Of a stretch of DNA of 64,000 nt, positions 54,313 through 64,000 are shown in pieces. Position numbers and translations under genes: made by a program. The DNA is from Pararge aegeria (taxonomy: Eukaryota > Arthropoda > Insecta > Lepidoptera > Nymphalidae). The notes under the pieces were generated by a model. That model was not told where the DNA came from. It did no database searches and was given only the letters and a program-made list of their open reading frames with translations. The stretch is taken from the NCBI RefSeq assembly GCF_905163445.1, contig NC_053187.1:14927001-14991000 (forward strand). Reading direction: 5' to 3'. Each line of letters starts with the position of its first letter. Position 1 is the stretch's first letter.

Positions 54313-54620
54313 TTTTAATCAACTATAACTAGCAAACACAAAATGTTTATCATTATCACTGCACGCACATAAAGATTTAATGAATAACATAACATTACAT
54401 ACGGAAAAAGAGTTATTTATATTTAGGCTCTATTTATTCAGAAACTAGGAGAAAATCAATATATTTTGTTTTGAAATTGAATAGTTTCAAAGATTGTTTG
54501 AAATTGTTTTTGACTTTGACAGTTTGCGCCTTGCGTCTGAGAATCTGCAATATTCGTTTAGTAATTTTAGCTATCAAATTATTCGAGGCTTTCCCAAATT
54601 CGGGGTCTAAACATAAAATA
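54313..54620 (-). promoter_or_regulatory. putative 5'UTR / promoter zone of the SLC17 gene
   Basis: Placed only by its position directly upstream of the proposed first exon. It contains a locally GC-richer stretch GTTTGCGCCTTGCGTCTGAG near 54521. No TATA box or initiator can be assigned. Confidence 0.25.
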
Positions 54621-54716
54621 GGTATAATAAAAAGAACTTAGACTTTTCATTTCGTAAATGTTAGTTTTTTTCTTCTTTCGAATATATTTAATTTGAAAAA
54701 CGTTTGCTAAGTGAAC

Positions 54717-54762
54717 CGGCTTAACTGCTTATACTTATAGGTAAGTATAAGCAGTTAAGCCG
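54717..54762. repeat. perfect hairpin, 21-bp arms, 4-base loop
   Basis: CGGCTTAACTGCTTATACTT A, loop TAGG, then the exact reverse complement. About 400 bases upstream of the SLC17 start codon. Confidence 0.95.
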
Positions 54763-55756
54763 TATACTAACCTAACCCAACCAAATTTAGCAATATGTGT
54801 TTTTTGCATCACAAACATTGAAAATTACTTACTTATTCAGAAGTACCCACTTTAAAGTAAATGAGTAAGACTTTTCTATGTAGGCACATGTTATAATAAT
54901 TATTGTTTCCATTAAAATGTTAAATGTTTCATCAAGTAGGTACACCCGATTCTTAATATTAAAGAAAAGAGAATATTATAATGGGAAGGGAAAAGAATCC
55001 CTTCAAAATGAACTGTCAAAAGATCGGCATGCTTATAAATATTTTTATATTTTTTTTGAATTATAAAATAACCCCTCAGAGTCACGGCCCATGACCTAAT
55101 TTTTTTTCGGATGTCTCATAAACTTCAAAAGGGTCGGTCTATTGCGTTAAAACAATTGGGGTTCGTTTAACTTTATTGGCAACATGCCTCTGCTTTAAAT
55201 GGATGACTGTATTAAAAAAAATATGTGTTTTGTACGGTAGTGGGCTAGTAAAACCAGGCCACCATAAGTAATTAATATCGTTAATACTCTATGAAGAATT
55301 ATAATTTCTAATAACTTTACCCGTGTATGGATGCGTGTATGATCTTTTGTGTGTTATTGAAATTATTGTTCTCATATTATGTGACCCTGTTTGACTGTAA
55401 CTGTAAACACAATAGATGATGATTTTAGGCTTATGTCACGGTTGTCACAGCGTAATTTCTATCAAAATGTATAAAGTTATTTCTGTAAAAGGAAAAAAAT
55501 GTGTTAAAAAGTTACTTATTGTTATGAATACAGTTAATCTGCTTCGGCTCAGTAAGTCAGTACCCATCCCACGGATATATCCCATAGCCTAGCATATTTT
55601 TTTCGTTTATTTTTTATTTATTTCAGGCAACTAACATGCCTATATAATAATACTATAACTGTAGGGTAGGCTCTAAAGGGGGCCTAGCAGTGGGACATGA
55701 AAATGACAGAAGCTGTTGTATACTTACCAACACGCTAGTTTGCGAACGTAATATTA
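54763..55756. other. upstream flank, no recognised features
   Basis: AT-rich. A possible Helitron-like scrap at 55545-55600 (CGGCTCAGTAAGTCAGTACC). No coding sequence. Confidence 0.35.
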
Positions 55757-55990
55757 TAAGAGCGATGGAAGCTTAGTAGTTAGGATTAGGATATTGAGCT
55801 TATTTGGAGTTTAACCGAGTTCGATCCTACATATGAACTTTCGGAGTTATAATGCTATTTAGGCTTTTGAAAATCACTTGCTAGAAAAACATTTTGAACA
55901 AACCGGCATGCCCGAGAGGTCTTCATAATGTTCTCAGAGGCGTGTATCAATCCACACTTGACCATCGTGGTGGACTGTTGCCTACAGAAA
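55757..55990 (+). mobile_element. SINE family A, old copy
   Basis: AGAGCGATGGAAGCTTAGTA, CGAGTTCGATCCTACATATG, AATGTTCTCAGAGGCGTGTA and GACCATCGTGGTGGACTGTT; strongly diverged. Confidence 0.65.
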
Positions 55991-56119
55991 ATCAGCGTTG
56001 TAGTATTCCTTGGCATTTACTGCCATGGTGCTGCGGCACAGAGCTGAGTAGGTGACCCGTTGACCACAACGAAGCAACATACGCCTAAATTATTTTATAT
56101 ATATTTTTTTCCTCTTGTA

Positions 56120-56200
56120 GTATGTTGTAAACCCCCCATTAGAGGCCCACTACGTGTCCTGTAGTAGGCCTCTGGGGGGTTCATATGCATTATGATGATG
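56120..56200 (+). mobile_element. short palindromic LINE-type 3' end
   Basis: AACCCCCCATTAGAGGCCCA and TAGTAGGCCTCTGGGGGGTT form an inverted pair, followed by ATGATGATGATG. Confidence 0.5.
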
Positions 56201-56284
56201 ATGATAATCGAAAGTTCTAACGGATTAGACAGTTTTAGCATTTAACATGCATTTTCTACTCTCATTTAATATAATGACAATAAC

Positions 56285-56725
56285 TGATCACGGTCAGTAT
56301 GGGCAGGATACATTTTTCTCCCCGGGGAGAGGACAAGATGTTTACTTTCTCCCACAATTTTTTTAGTCTCCGAGTATTAGAGCACAAGTTAAATTAATAT
56401 ACGAATAAAATACGAGTTACTTCACCGGGAGTTGGACACGTTTTTATCCCTTGTCACTTGTCAGCACGGCTAGCATGGACAGGAGACAATTTTCTTCCCG
56501 GGGAAAGGTACATTTTTATCCTTTCCCCGGGAAGAAAATTGTCACACAGCTTTATCAACTCTCAGAGCATTGGCGCCCAAGTGTACATAATATCCAAATA
56601 ATATATGTGTAACAATAAACGGGAGTAAACTTCTTCTATTCCCTGTTCCGGCACTTTAGCAGGGTAATTATATTCCCTGTCAGGGGATATAATTACCGTT
56701 TTTTTTCTCCTGCCTGTGCTAGCCC
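56285..56725 (-). repeat. foldback repeat family E, copy 4 with internal palindromes
   Basis: CAGCTTTATCAACTCTCAGA, AATATATGTGTAACAATAAA and CTTCTTCTATTCCCTGTTCC match 42405-42620. It contains a perfect palindrome (56485-56543) and a second with 17-bp arms around 56664-56698 (GGTAATTATATTCCCTG...). Confidence 0.7.
56485..56543. repeat. perfect inverted repeat, 24-bp arms
   Basis: GACAATTTTCTTCCCGGGGA AAGG, 11-base spacer, then its exact reverse complement. Confidence 0.95.
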
Positions 56726-57007
56726 TGCAGGTGTTATAATTGGGGGAAATATTTCGTGTTTTCTGTTTTTGCTAGCCGAGCTGGGTTTTTGTTTTTAATA
56801 ATTGAAAATGTAAAAGTTCTAGAAAAAAGAACGCCTGAAAGTCTTAAATAACAAGTACAAATCCACATTATTTCCAGCTTAAGAAGGCGCAGTAGGTAGG
56901 GATTAACCTAATACTGTTTGGCGACCGACGTTACTCGAAATAGGGGATTTGCAATCCATGATAAGGGTATAGATATACCGTCCTTATATAGCTGGGTACA
57001 ATAGTAT

Positions 57008-57286
57008 CTACCAATCAGAGTACCTACTTCGTAAATATATGATTTCAATATCAAAGAGAATGACAGCTCTAGCTTCTATGGAATTATTAAGTTCAGTAGA
57101 TATTTGAGACCAACCATTGATAGAATCTTTCATGTAACGTAAAGTTTCGATATGCATATGCGAGTAATTCAAATGCACCGCTCGGTTTCTACTTACTGCA
57201 TAACTTCCTAATGTATTCCGCAGGCATATCCTCTCTTGGAAGTCAATATAATATGTCAAAGCACAAATATTGGATGAAGATGCCAT
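57008..57286 (-). other. unassigned 92-codon ORF
   Basis: Reads MASSSNICALTYYIDFQERI ... LNNSIEARAVILFDIEIIYL. It looks more protein-like than most ORFs here but has no recognised domain, no clear splice sites and no neighbours that support it. It could be a decayed TE ORF or part of an unrecognised gene. Confidence 0.2.
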
Positions 57287-57675
57287 AGATATTTTAAAAT
57301 TGCGGTAATGTTTTTTTTAGAGATAAACGTTTTTTATCCACATTTCTGATACGTTGGTACCGCTAGGATGTTGAACGCGCTCCTGATATATAATAACTTG
57401 AGTACCTTCAAGGGAAGAGTGAATAGGCTTTTTAAAGGCAAGCGTGCAACCTAGACCTCATCATTGCATTGTATCAGGCATGATTGTCGTCAAGCTGGCC
57501 TATCGTTTATTTAAAAAATAACTTGTTCTCTTCGTTCACTTCGATAATGCGTTTTGGAAAGCAAGAGGTTTATTAAGGCTTGTTGTCGTGTCAATCGTAA
57601 CTTTCATGCTGTGTATTGTGTTGAAATTTTGGCTTAGTTGAATAATTAAGTTTAGCTAAAATTGTATGTAAGGTT

Positions 57676-57860
57676 GTGAGTGGTGACGGTAGATCAGAAT
57701 ACAGTCGTCATCGTACGAGGCGACTAAGGGAATATAACAGAGAGCAGAAAGCAGCGTCTTCTGTGCTACTACTGTCATCTTCTGCGATCACCAACCCGCC
57801 TGCCCAGCGTGAGAGGCCTTTAGTCCAGCAGTGGACTAAAGGCCTCTCCCAACTATAGCT
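57676..57860 (+). mobile_element. short element ending in a perfect palindrome
   Basis: CAGAATACAGTCGTCATCGT ACGAGG, TGCTACTACTGTCATCTTCT GCGATCACCAA, then GAGAGGCCTTTAGTCCA, loop GCAG and its exact reverse complement (57811-57848). A related, diverged antisense copy is at 60905-61100. Confidence 0.7.
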
Positions 57861-58199
57861 TTATAACCACCGTTCTTTGCCTTTTAATGCTCCAAGGCAA
57901 GCCTTAGGCCTCGCTCATTTTAATTCCTTTTACAAAGGAGGATAGTTTTAAGAATATAAAACACTAAGAATATCCTTAGAATAAACCCTATACGCTGCGA
58001 ATATGCTGATAAGCTTACTTAAAGAAATAATATCTCATATAAATAACGGCTTAATTTAGAGTACATTAGGCCAAAACATGGCGTTGACTACTTAAACCCT
58101 ATGCCTCGGAGTTCATTTTCTCACTTTAAGATGGTAAATAAGTACCTACTGAAAATCTCGCGTCAGTGAACAACATATTATCAACAAACAATTATTGGC

Positions 58200-58588
58200 T
58201 ACTAGCGTACCCAGCCCGCTTCGCCGGGCTAGATTTTGCTTTATTTTATTTAAACAATAAACTTACATCATTAAATTTTTAATTTAAGTCTCAAAATATA
58301 TTAAATCATTTATTTCTCTCAGTATTCATTCTCTTCTATTCTCTTCTTGAGCGGGTGAAGATCATTAGCTACACCCATGTACACCCAACCATAGAATATC
58401 ATCATAGTAAATAAAACCTGTATTTGACAGTTTGCCAGTTCAAAAATAGGAGTGCTCCGATCGTCACCAAACTTTACAGGATTACTCGCCAGGTCAATGC
58501 GGAGATTCCCTGAAATCGGTCCAGCCGTTCGGAGCCTATATTGAACATACTAACACACTTTATCTTTTATATATATATAAATAGATTA
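58200..58588 (+). mobile_element. dispersed element Q, copy 2
   Basis: Same start (TACTAGCGTACCCAGCCCGC) and end (TTTTATATATATATAAATAG) as 50890-51272. It carries small indels, e.g. an extra GTTTGCCAG near 58430. Confidence 0.75.
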
Positions 58589-59450
58589 TTGACTTACAAC
58601 CGAAAATCTGTCAAGTCAAACAAAACTTGACAGTAAAATGAAACTGTGTTCAAAAAATTATAGTCAAACTGCCTGCTGCGCCATTTTACGATTTAACCAA
58701 AAGAATTATGATGTTGTAGCGTCTTAAAATCTTTGTAATAAATTATGAAATTTTATTAAAGCTATTTATGCCCAGATAATGTTAACGAATTAGATCTTGC
58801 AAATTCAAGAGAAAAATATGAACGCCTGAATAAGTTCTCCAGGGGCAATAAATTCTAACGCAACGCGCCATGAAATATATCACATTTACATATCACAAGT
58901 AGTAGGTATTCTTACTTTCATATCTCCAGACGGATAGAGAAAGTTCTATAAATCGTTCTTTAGTTTTTTTCGAATGACACCTACTTAATTTAGATTTCGG
59001 AAAAAAGTTCACGAAAATAAATTCGATTTACCAAATCCTACTTCGAAGTCTGAACCTAAAATAATATTGCGGTAATTTCTCTTTTTATTTTACTTTCCTA
59101 TTCTTTATTTAGTTAAGGCAAACTTTGTTATCATTCGTATGTTTTTACTCTGTGTTTGATCAAAATTATTTGTTTGTCTAGATATAGTTTGGTTTTTAAC
59201 TACCTTTTACTTTTACTTCTACCTACCACTAATTTCTAATAAGAAATTTTGATGGGGATATTTTCATGAATGAATGAATACTCAAGGTAGCAGGATTCCA
59301 AATGCCCTCTATTATTGTAACAGTAAAAATCTTGGCACAACTGTGCAACTTAACATTTTAGGTTACCAGTGAATTTATTCTGTTCTTTGCATATAAATAT
59401 ATTTTTAAGGCTAGATAGTTGTTAGTTAAGTAGGCTCTTTCAGTTTCAGG
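58589..59450. other. upstream flank, no recognised features
   Basis: AT-rich, no ORF or repeat assigned. Confidence 0.35.
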
Positions 59451-59451
59451 C

Positions 59452-59795
59452 ACGTTAAAGCAGTTATAGCCCCGTGAGTCAAACTTCGACTTCTCTTTCG
59501 GGGGTCAGACTTCGAATCCCAGCACGCACACATATCAGTTGCTTCTACGGTGAAACTTCAGGTTCTCAAAGGTGAATGGAGTCCACCAATTCTCTCTGGG
59601 CCAGCGTGGTGGACTAAGGCCTTAAACCCTTCTCATTGTGGGAGACCCGTGCTATAGGGCACGGGTCTAGGCCGTTTACAGTCATAAGCGCATCAAGCTG
59701 TATTTGAGCGGTGTGGTGGGTCTATGCTCTTACTCTCTCTCCTATTAAAGAGGCTGTGTCATGCAGTGGAACTCTATTAGCCTGTTGAAGAGGAT
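59452..59795 (+). mobile_element. SINE family A copy with altered 3' part
   Basis: GCAGTTATAGCCCCGTGAGT, TTCGACTTCTCTTTCGGGGG and GGGCCAGCGTGGTGGACTAA. The poly-A side contains GACCCGTGCTATAGGGCACG GGTC, a small palindrome not in other copies. Confidence 0.75.
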
Positions 59796-60227
59796 GTTGG
59801 GGTACCGGGAATTCTGGGAAAATGAGACAATTTATCTACAAATAGAAATTCTTACTTGCCAAAGACCTCTATTACTATAAATCATCGGCAAGGGCATTTC
59901 ATTAAAATATATAGCGTATAGGTCTCTTCAAAGATCCAATAAGTCAACTGATTGAATCTTTCTAGCATTTTTTATTGTAAGAAAATCTTATTACGAATGA
60001 AAAAGTAGAAATTGTATTTTTAGGTTCGGAATAGTCTTCGTTCTTACTTTTTAAAATATTTTCGGCAGGTCTTCGTAGAAACGTTTCATGAATCTTTCTT
60101 ATGCTCTTATTGAAAGAAAACTTCGTAAATCACATGAATTCGATTGGCTATCCGAATCTAAAAGAATATTACTGTAATTTAATCTCTAATATTATCTAAC
60201 TATAATCACTTCTGACAAACTTACGGG

Positions 60228-60510
60228 TTAAATCATCATCATATCCACCAATTACCGGCCCACTACAGGGCACGGGTCCCACAATCCCATAATGACAATG
60301 GGATAAGGCCGTAGTCCACGCTGGCCTAGTGCGGATTTGTGGACTCCACACACTTTTGATAAAATTATGAAGAACTCTCAGACATGCAGGTTTTCTCACG
60401 TTGATTTGCTTCACCGCTGAAGCAAGTGAAATTTTAAATGTTAAAAATGCTCCCCCCCCCCAATTGCAGTCAAAGTCCCTTCCCTTACCCACTAGGCTAT
60501 TAGGGTTTAA
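60228..60510 (-). mobile_element. SINE family A copy
   Basis: Minus strand: CTAATAGCCTAGTGGGTAAG, GTGAAGCAAATCAACGTGAG, GACATGCAGG side blocks, GGCCAGCGTGGACTACGGCC and GGGCCGGTAATTGGTGGATA TGATGATG. A C10 run lies near 60455. The ORF at 60196-60540 is this element. Confidence 0.8.
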
Positions 60511-60904
60511 TTTTATTATTAGCGATAACCAAAAACGCACCCAATTTATAACCGCCTTTTTTGAAGTCGGATGAAAAGCAGTGCCAACATTTTCACAGTT
60601 TATTTGAAAGGACGACTGAAGTTTTGCTTCATGTCAAGCTAGTTTAGCTCAAGTTTTCTGCTTCTCTGCAGAACACTATCCGTATTGGAACTATTGTCAA
60701 AGATTACTCGTACGAGTAGATACGTTTCTCAGAGTTGCGATTGCCGCCATATTTTAATAAAAGTTTGAAGCTGGCTTCGTACCAGTATCCTCGTATCTAG
60801 TACGTAATTAAATCATGCAATCGTTGACCCATTTACTGTTTTTATCAAACATAGTTTTATGTGGCTTGCAATTTCTTCAATTTCTATATTATGGATTTGA
60901 TCAA

Positions 60905-61105
60905 TAGACTTTAGTCCACTTTCGGACTAAAGGTCCTCCATGTTCTTCCAGGTTGCCCATAATCACAACGCTGCGCCCTGGATAGACGGATTGGTGATCG
61001 CAGTAGATGGTAGAAGTAGCAGAGAAGACGCTGGTGCCCATTCTCCGTCATAGTACCTTACTAGCTTCGTACGACACCTGCGGCCCTCAACAGGGGCGGT
61101 GTAAA
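60905..61105 (-). mobile_element. antisense relative of the 57676 element
   Basis: ACTTTAGTCCACTTTCGGAC TAAAGG is a palindromic end; CGGATTGGTGATCGCAGTAG and ACGACACCTGC side blocks match the 57676 copy in reverse. Confidence 0.55.
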
Positions 61106-61444
61106 GTGTATTTCGAACTGCCGCTAATGATTTTAATAAATACTTCGAATTTTCTAGATATGAAGGGTGAAAAAGGCCCACCTTTACTTCTCGTTTTTCA
61201 CTATTAAAAATAAGTTCCATAAAAATTATTTAAGCTAGAGAGGATACTTCTTTTTCTTCTTTTCAAAATGGGACATTTTGAGATTGCACGGTTGAAACCT
61301 TTATGTAGTGACCTATATCAAGGACGAGTTGGAAGATTAAATGGGTTATAATATTCGCACCAGATATTTTTTATAAAGAAGCTTTAAAAAGTCTTTGCCG
61401 GTATGCTTCTGCGTACTTTTTTATCATCTCATGCAAAAACTCTC

Positions 61445-61560
61445 CTTTAATTGAGATGGTGAGAACCATATATTTTTGCTATTATTTTTAGACCAGAGCG
61501 CTTTTAAAACTCTGTTGGAATTTAGGTTTCGTCATCAGCTCACTACAATGGATGTGTGGT
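61445..61560 (+). mobile_element. old LINE 3'UTR fragment
   Basis: TTGAGATGGTGAGAACCATA, TTTAGACCAGAGCGCTTTTA and TTTCGTCATCAGCTCACTAC resemble the 3'UTR of the 30601-31504 LINE. Confidence 0.45.
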
Positions 61561-62450
61561 CCCTACATATCAAAGGGGTCTTGTAAATGTATAATTGAAT
61601 TAATTATATTTTGACTTTTATATAAGAAAAACTTTTTAATGGATTTAATCCATTATATTATATCATTCGATTACTAATGGGCTAAGCATTAAAGCTAAGC
61701 AGCACTCAAGCATTTCTATTCAAGTGGTTGGTTCCGTTATAATTCCGTTCCGGAATAATTTAATCATTAAAGAAATATTTACAGGAGTCAGTTGAAAAGG
61801 AGTGTCTCAATTTAAATCGTATTTTCTTTTATTTAAACAGTTAAACTTAAACTACTTATAATCTGGGAATATTTGTTTACCTACAACAGTAACAATATAT
61901 TGTTATTAATGGCGAGTTCAAACACCTCGTTATACATTTCCAACTCAATGGAGGGGCGTAAAGTGTTCTCCGCTCTAAGGTTTATAAATGGAATAAACGG
62001 TTATTCAGTTTTTGGTATCAATAACGGTTATTGCCTGAGCGCATCTTCGATCCTCTCACTAGGGAGACGTTTAGACGCTTCTGTTCCGTTATGGCTTTGA
62101 AACAGACCTGTGACCCGTCTCTACATAATATATTCACCGCCAGCAGTAGGTATTGTATTATGTTCTTGGATTATTAGCATGTCCATTTCAGCCAATCCAT
62201 TACATTTTTCTCTCGATTACTAATTGTAAAAGAAAATATAACGACATCTTAAGTGGTAATTGGCATGACTGGTTTCGGCTAGTGAGGTCCTCAGTTTGGG
62301 CACAGGTCTCTTGTCCGATAAAAAAGGTAGTTTTTTTTTAAATATTTCAGGAGAAAGAACTTTTTATTACTTGTGCACATTGGTCTCCAATTGATATTAT
62401 TTATCCCGGTAAGATTGAACATATTAAGCATACATATCTGCTTACGAAAA
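61561..62450. other. upstream flank, no recognised features
   Basis: AT-rich. The short ORFs (61873-62100, 62153-62341) have no recognised domain. Confidence 0.35.
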
Positions 62451-62577
62451 GAGCAACTGCTGGGTTTCTGGGCGGGTCTTCTCGGCAGAATCTGCTTCCT
62501 GAACCGGCCGTGGTAGTCACTACATAGAAATAGATTTGACGTTACAATAAATAAACTTTATTTTTATTTTTATTGTC
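62451..62577 (+). mobile_element. LINE 3' end fragment
   Basis: AAAGAGCAACTGCTGGGTTT, CTCGGCAGAATCTGCTTCCT and an end in AATAAATAAACTTTATTTTT; similar to 19710-19860. Confidence 0.65.
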
Positions 62578-62707
62578 CTAATGGGCGCATCCTTTAAAAT
62601 ACTTAATACATACGTAATTTAGTTCTTCCGTACGTGTGTTTGTCACCTAACACCTCCTAAAAGGCTGGACCAATTTGGATGAAATTATGTTATTATGTTT
62701 GTACCTA

Positions 62708-62998
62708 TGAAGCGGTGATAGCCCAGCAGAGCGTGACTTCGCTTTCGGGAGGCCGAGTTCGAATCCCTGCACACACCTCTAACTTTTCGAAGTTATGTGC
62801 GTTTTAGGTAATTAAATACCACTTGCTTCAACGGTGAACATCGTGAGGAAACATGCATGCCTGAGAGTTCTCCATAATGTTTTCAATGGCGTGTGAAGTC
62901 CACCAATCATGTTGGACCACGGCTTTTACCCATTTTCATTGTGGTGGGAGACCCGTGCCCTGTAGTGGGCCTGTAATGTGTTGATATGATGATAATGT
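62708..62998 (+). mobile_element. SINE family A, near full length
   Basis: TGAAGCGGTGATAGCCCAGC, CGAGTTCGAATCCCTGC, ACTTGCTTCAACGGTGAACA, AGTTCTCCATAATGTTTTCA, CCCGTGCCCTGTAGTGGGCC and the tail ATGATGATAATG. Confidence 0.87.
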
Positions 62999-63539
62999 GT
63001 TAGGTACACACATTTCAATGGGTTGGGGTGGGATAGGTTGTACACACAGTTGGACCCAGTAGGTGACGCTGTTTAGTGGGCAGGACGACGTCTACTGAAT
63101 CCGCTAAATTCTTATAATGTTCTTTAAGTTGTACCAATTGTCAAAATCAAATGACTATTATTGATTTTGAAGTAGTAGTCGTGTCGTGTATATTAAAGAT
63201 CGTAATGCCCTTTATAGTTCGAAGCATTTGGGCACGGTACTCAAAGCCGTGACTCACAGGGATTTAACTTGAGGTTATTGATAAGAAGAGTTATGTTTAT
63301 GCTCGAGATTTATACAAGTAATTCAGTAATTCAATGCATGCATCAAACCATGATACGTACGTTTCAGTGATTGGCTTTTAATTAAATCTTCAATTGATGG
63401 CTGACTCACATACCTACCTATGCTTTATAATTTCCCTACTATTCCTTTACTGGATCCCTATTAATATTATACTTCCACGTGTATGTTAGGTACTTCTTTA
63501 ATCTCGCGGGAACGGTTCGTTTTTCCACAGATAAAAAAT

Positions 63540-63690
63540 AGAATAGAATAGAAAAGAAAAAACTTTATTGCAACAAAACACAGAGAAAAACACAAAGAAA
63601 ACAGTAATAGTTAGTTAGTGCTAGCACTGAAGGCGGCCTTATTACTAATAGTGATATTATATATAATATATATACATAAATATTGTATGC
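63540..63690 (-). mobile_element. LINE 3' end, antisense
   Basis: (GAATA)n at the tail side, AAAAAACTTTATTGCAACAA and GAAGGCGGCCTTATTACTAA. Same layout as 45400-45545. Confidence 0.55.
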
Positions 63691-63702
63691 AGATAGTACA
63701 TA

Positions 63703-63953
63703 CGCTTGACATTAGATAGTGACATCTATATTATAACCATCCTTTTAATTAACTCAACATGGCTGGCTGCTTAGTTTAAACAGACATTGTATGGAATTCC
63801 GGGCTTTTCAGAGAGACATTCTCATATTTGGTAAGCGTAACTGTAGGATTGCTAAATGGAAACAAGGGATTCGGCTTGACATTAGATAGTGATATCTATA
63901 TTATAACCATCCTTTTAATTAACTCAACATGGTTGGTTGCTTAGTTAAACAGC
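63703..63953. repeat. direct duplication, about 80 bp, spacing 171 bp
   Basis: GCTTGACATTAGATAGTGAC ATCTATATTATAACC... at 63703 and GCTTGACATTAGATAGTGAT... at 63874, nearly identical through GCTTAGTT(T)AAACAG. Confidence 0.85.
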
Positions 63954-64000
63954 AGGCAAACAAACAAATAAACAAACACAGTTCCGCATTTATAATAGTA

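Noticed and set aside
60196..60540. 114-codon minus-strand ORF
   Set aside because: Consists of a SINE family A copy.

Overview
The window is nuclear DNA from an insect, almost certainly a butterfly or moth. It is AT-rich, its genes are split by GT-AG introns, and it is full of tRNA-headed SINEs, 5'-truncated LINEs, short foldback DNA transposons and degraded fragments ending in a 'GCGGGCAACAGCTAGTA'-type terminus, a mix typical of Lepidoptera. Nothing bacterial, viral or organellar was seen. The species cannot be named from the sequence alone.

Two protein-coding genes could be assembled exon by exon, both on the minus strand. (1) At 1024-4511 is a four-exon gene for a 511-residue protein with three RRM domains and a C-terminal DND1-type double-stranded-RNA-binding domain, i.e. 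the insect member of the A1CF/RBM46/RBM47 family. (2) At 9945-54312 is an eleven-exon gene for a 505-residue, roughly 12-span SLC17 (sialin / vesicular glutamate / phosphate cotransporter-like) transporter. Its ten downstream exons lie in 9945-24385. The start codon is in a tiny first exon at 54257-54312, separated by an intron of about 29.9 kb, so most of the window is intron 1 of this gene. All internal splice phases agree in both genes. The two genes point the same way and have unrelated functions; no operon-like relation is implied.

Layout: 1-1023 is the 3'UTR of gene 1. 1024-4511 is gene 1, with SINE and foldback insertions in its introns. 4512-9944 is intergenic DNA and the probable 3'UTR of gene 2; it carries LINE remnants and a duplicated piece of the gene-2 terminal exon. 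9945-24385 holds the transporter exons, with transposons in almost every intron. 24386-54256 is intron 1, with LINE, SINE, MITE and Helitron-like debris and one 5'-truncated LINE that keeps an open frame (30607-31281). 54313-64000 is upstream DNA with more repeats and no recognised gene.

The most informative non-genic structures are these. A partial copy of the transporter's last exon (8943-9059) acts as an empty site for a 297-bp inverted-repeat element present beside the real exon (9631-9927). A 139-bp hAT-like MITE at 36911-37049 has an exact 8-bp target duplication and sits inside another repeat whose paralogues show the empty site. A SINE is folded back on itself at 13985-14215. A SINE at 1497-1852 joins the head of one family to the body of another. 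Several long near-perfect hairpins occur, including 21-bp arms at 54717-54762 and 24-bp arms at 56485-56543. I did not find a convincing new multi-gene system; the novelty here is in the repeats and in the gene architecture.
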